The position numbers and the translations under genes are program-made. Shown here in pieces: positions 29,079-29,575 of a stretch of DNA of 29,575 bases. The stretch is from Methanobacteriota archaeon (lineage in GTDB: Archaea > Halobacteriota > Syntropharchaeia > JACQPP01): contig JACQPP010000083.1 of the NCBI GenBank assembly GCA_016207465.1, positions 1 through 29,575 of the forward strand, in the 5' to 3' direction. The notes beneath the pieces were generated by a model, which saw only the letters and a list, made by a program, of their open reading frames with translations, was not told where the DNA came from and made no database searches. Numbering within the stretch: position 1 is the first letter of the stretch; every line of letters starts with the position of its first letter.

Positions 29079-29575
29079 GGTCGGGGGGACGTGGGAGGAC
29101 GTTGACTATCGCCAGGGTGGCCATGAGGGCCTCCTCCACCCGGACCGTCTCGACCCCCTGGCCGGGAAGGGTGTTGACCACCCGGGCCCGGAAGTTCTCG
29201 GGGCGGAGACCCTCCGCCCCCAGGAGCTCATGGACCCCCCGCTCGGGGCTGCCGAACACGGCGGCGACGTGGGGGGAGTTCAACCCCTCCTGGTATTTCA
29301 AGTTTTGGTCCCACCGCTCCCCCCGGCGGCTGGCCAGCAGGATGGTCATCCCCCGCAGCCGGCCCAGGGCCTTCCCCAGCCCGGGGGCGGTCCCCACCCG
29401 GTAGCCCCAGTAGACCCCCCGGGGGGGCTCGCAGCCCTCCACCACCAGGGGGGCCCGGGAGACCACCCGCACCGTCACCCGCTCCCCCTCCGGCAGCGGG
29501 GACCCCTGGAGGTGGGCCAACTCCTCCACTCCGATGTAGACCCGCCCCCGCACCACCACCCCCTCCCTCACCTCC
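29035..29575 (-). CDS. SPOUT-fold RNA methyltransferase (COG2106/DUF171), partial
   Basis: The frame is open to the window edge; 180 C-terminal residues are present. The family is the archaeal SPOUT methyltransferase of the MTH1/SPOUT1 type, whose gene usually lies just before rpl3. Present are the internal OB-like insert (EGVVVRGRVYIGVEELAHLQ), PRGVYWGYRV, the knotted region with VAAVFGSPERGVHELL, and the SAM-binding NTLPGQGVETVRVEEALMATL. Substrate is probably rRNA, by homology to proteins proposed to methylate N3 of uridine. A basic tail (ENATPARKPRL) overlaps rpl3. The true start is outside the window; GTG at 29571 is internal to the frame. Confidence 0.88.
   Translation of the reverse strand, partial: EVREGVVVRGRVYIGVEELAHLQGSPLPEGERVTVRVVSRAPLVVEGCEPPRGVYWGYRVGTAPGLGKALGRLRGMTILLASRRGERWDQNLKYQEGLNSPHVAAVFGSPERGVHELLGAEGLRPENFRARVVNTLPGQGVETVRVEEALMATLAIVNVLPRPPDHGQENATPARKPRL

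Overview
This window is a gene-dense piece of a high-GC (roughly two thirds G+C by eye) archaeal chromosome. The evidence for an archaeon is direct: ribosomal protein L21e, RNA polymerase subunit Rpo4, the L3-L4-L23 gene order preceded by a SPOUT methyltransferase, S15 followed by a RecJ-like DHH protein and the KEOPS subunit Pcc1, SecF before SecD, eIF5A with deoxyhypusine synthase, and TATA boxes 28-45 bp upstream of many start codons, often leaving little or no leader. CofG and CofH show that it makes the F420 chromophore. A euryarchaeal lineage, possibly a high-GC Thermoplasmatota, fits the DUF5611 gene and this mix, but the lineage is inference. No tRNA, rRNA, CRISPR array, transposase or phage gene was found.

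Layout. 1-301: 5' end of a secreted protein, divergent from an information-processing operon (384-2407: rpl21e, rpoF, DUF655, hisF). 2460-4161: an unknown protein, a structured repeat, DUF504 and a CBS/ParB-like protein. 4139-7045 (minus): HTH-CBS regulator, metG and a 61-residue protein. 7186-9353: cofG-cofH. 9369-10481 (minus): CorA-like transporter. 10562-11444: pyruvoyl arginine decarboxylase and DUF5611. 11445-11681: second repeat copy. 11682-12965 (minus): cation-exchanger-like protein. 13041-17656: secF-secD, a cation/proton antiporter and a VTT/DedA protein. 17653-19197: zinc ribbon and GH57 glycosidase. 19025-21145 (minus): rps15-DHH-pcc1. 21173-23674: deoxyhypusine synthase, eIF5A and agmatinase. 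23671-27097: two membrane proteins, an unknown protein, NAD kinase, phosphopantetheine adenylyltransferase and a coiled-coil protein. 27104-29575 (minus): rpl23, rpl4, rpl3 and a partial SPOUT methyltransferase.

How the genes connect. The clearest functional theme is arginine to agmatine to hypusine: PdaD makes agmatine, while agmatinase, deoxyhypusine synthase and the eIF5A substrate are grouped at 21173-23674. The rest is mostly housekeeping: translation, protein export, cofactors (F420, NADP, CoA) and ion transport.

The most unusual signals are non-coding. (i) A ~110-bp structured element occurs twice (2903-3017, 11444-11554). Both copies start on the last base of a stop codon and fold into an outer 15-bp U-rich stem plus two hairpins whose stems differ by compensatory changes. 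(ii) An intergenic module built of two hairpins with an 11-nt GAGC-AGCGA-type loop around an identical TATA box precedes both the DUF5611 gene and agmatinase. (iii) GH57 and Pcc1 converge with a 173-bp coding overlap that contains an inverted repeat. No gap longer than 300 bp lacks a gene; the largest, 11445-11681, is filled by repeat copy 2 and its tail.
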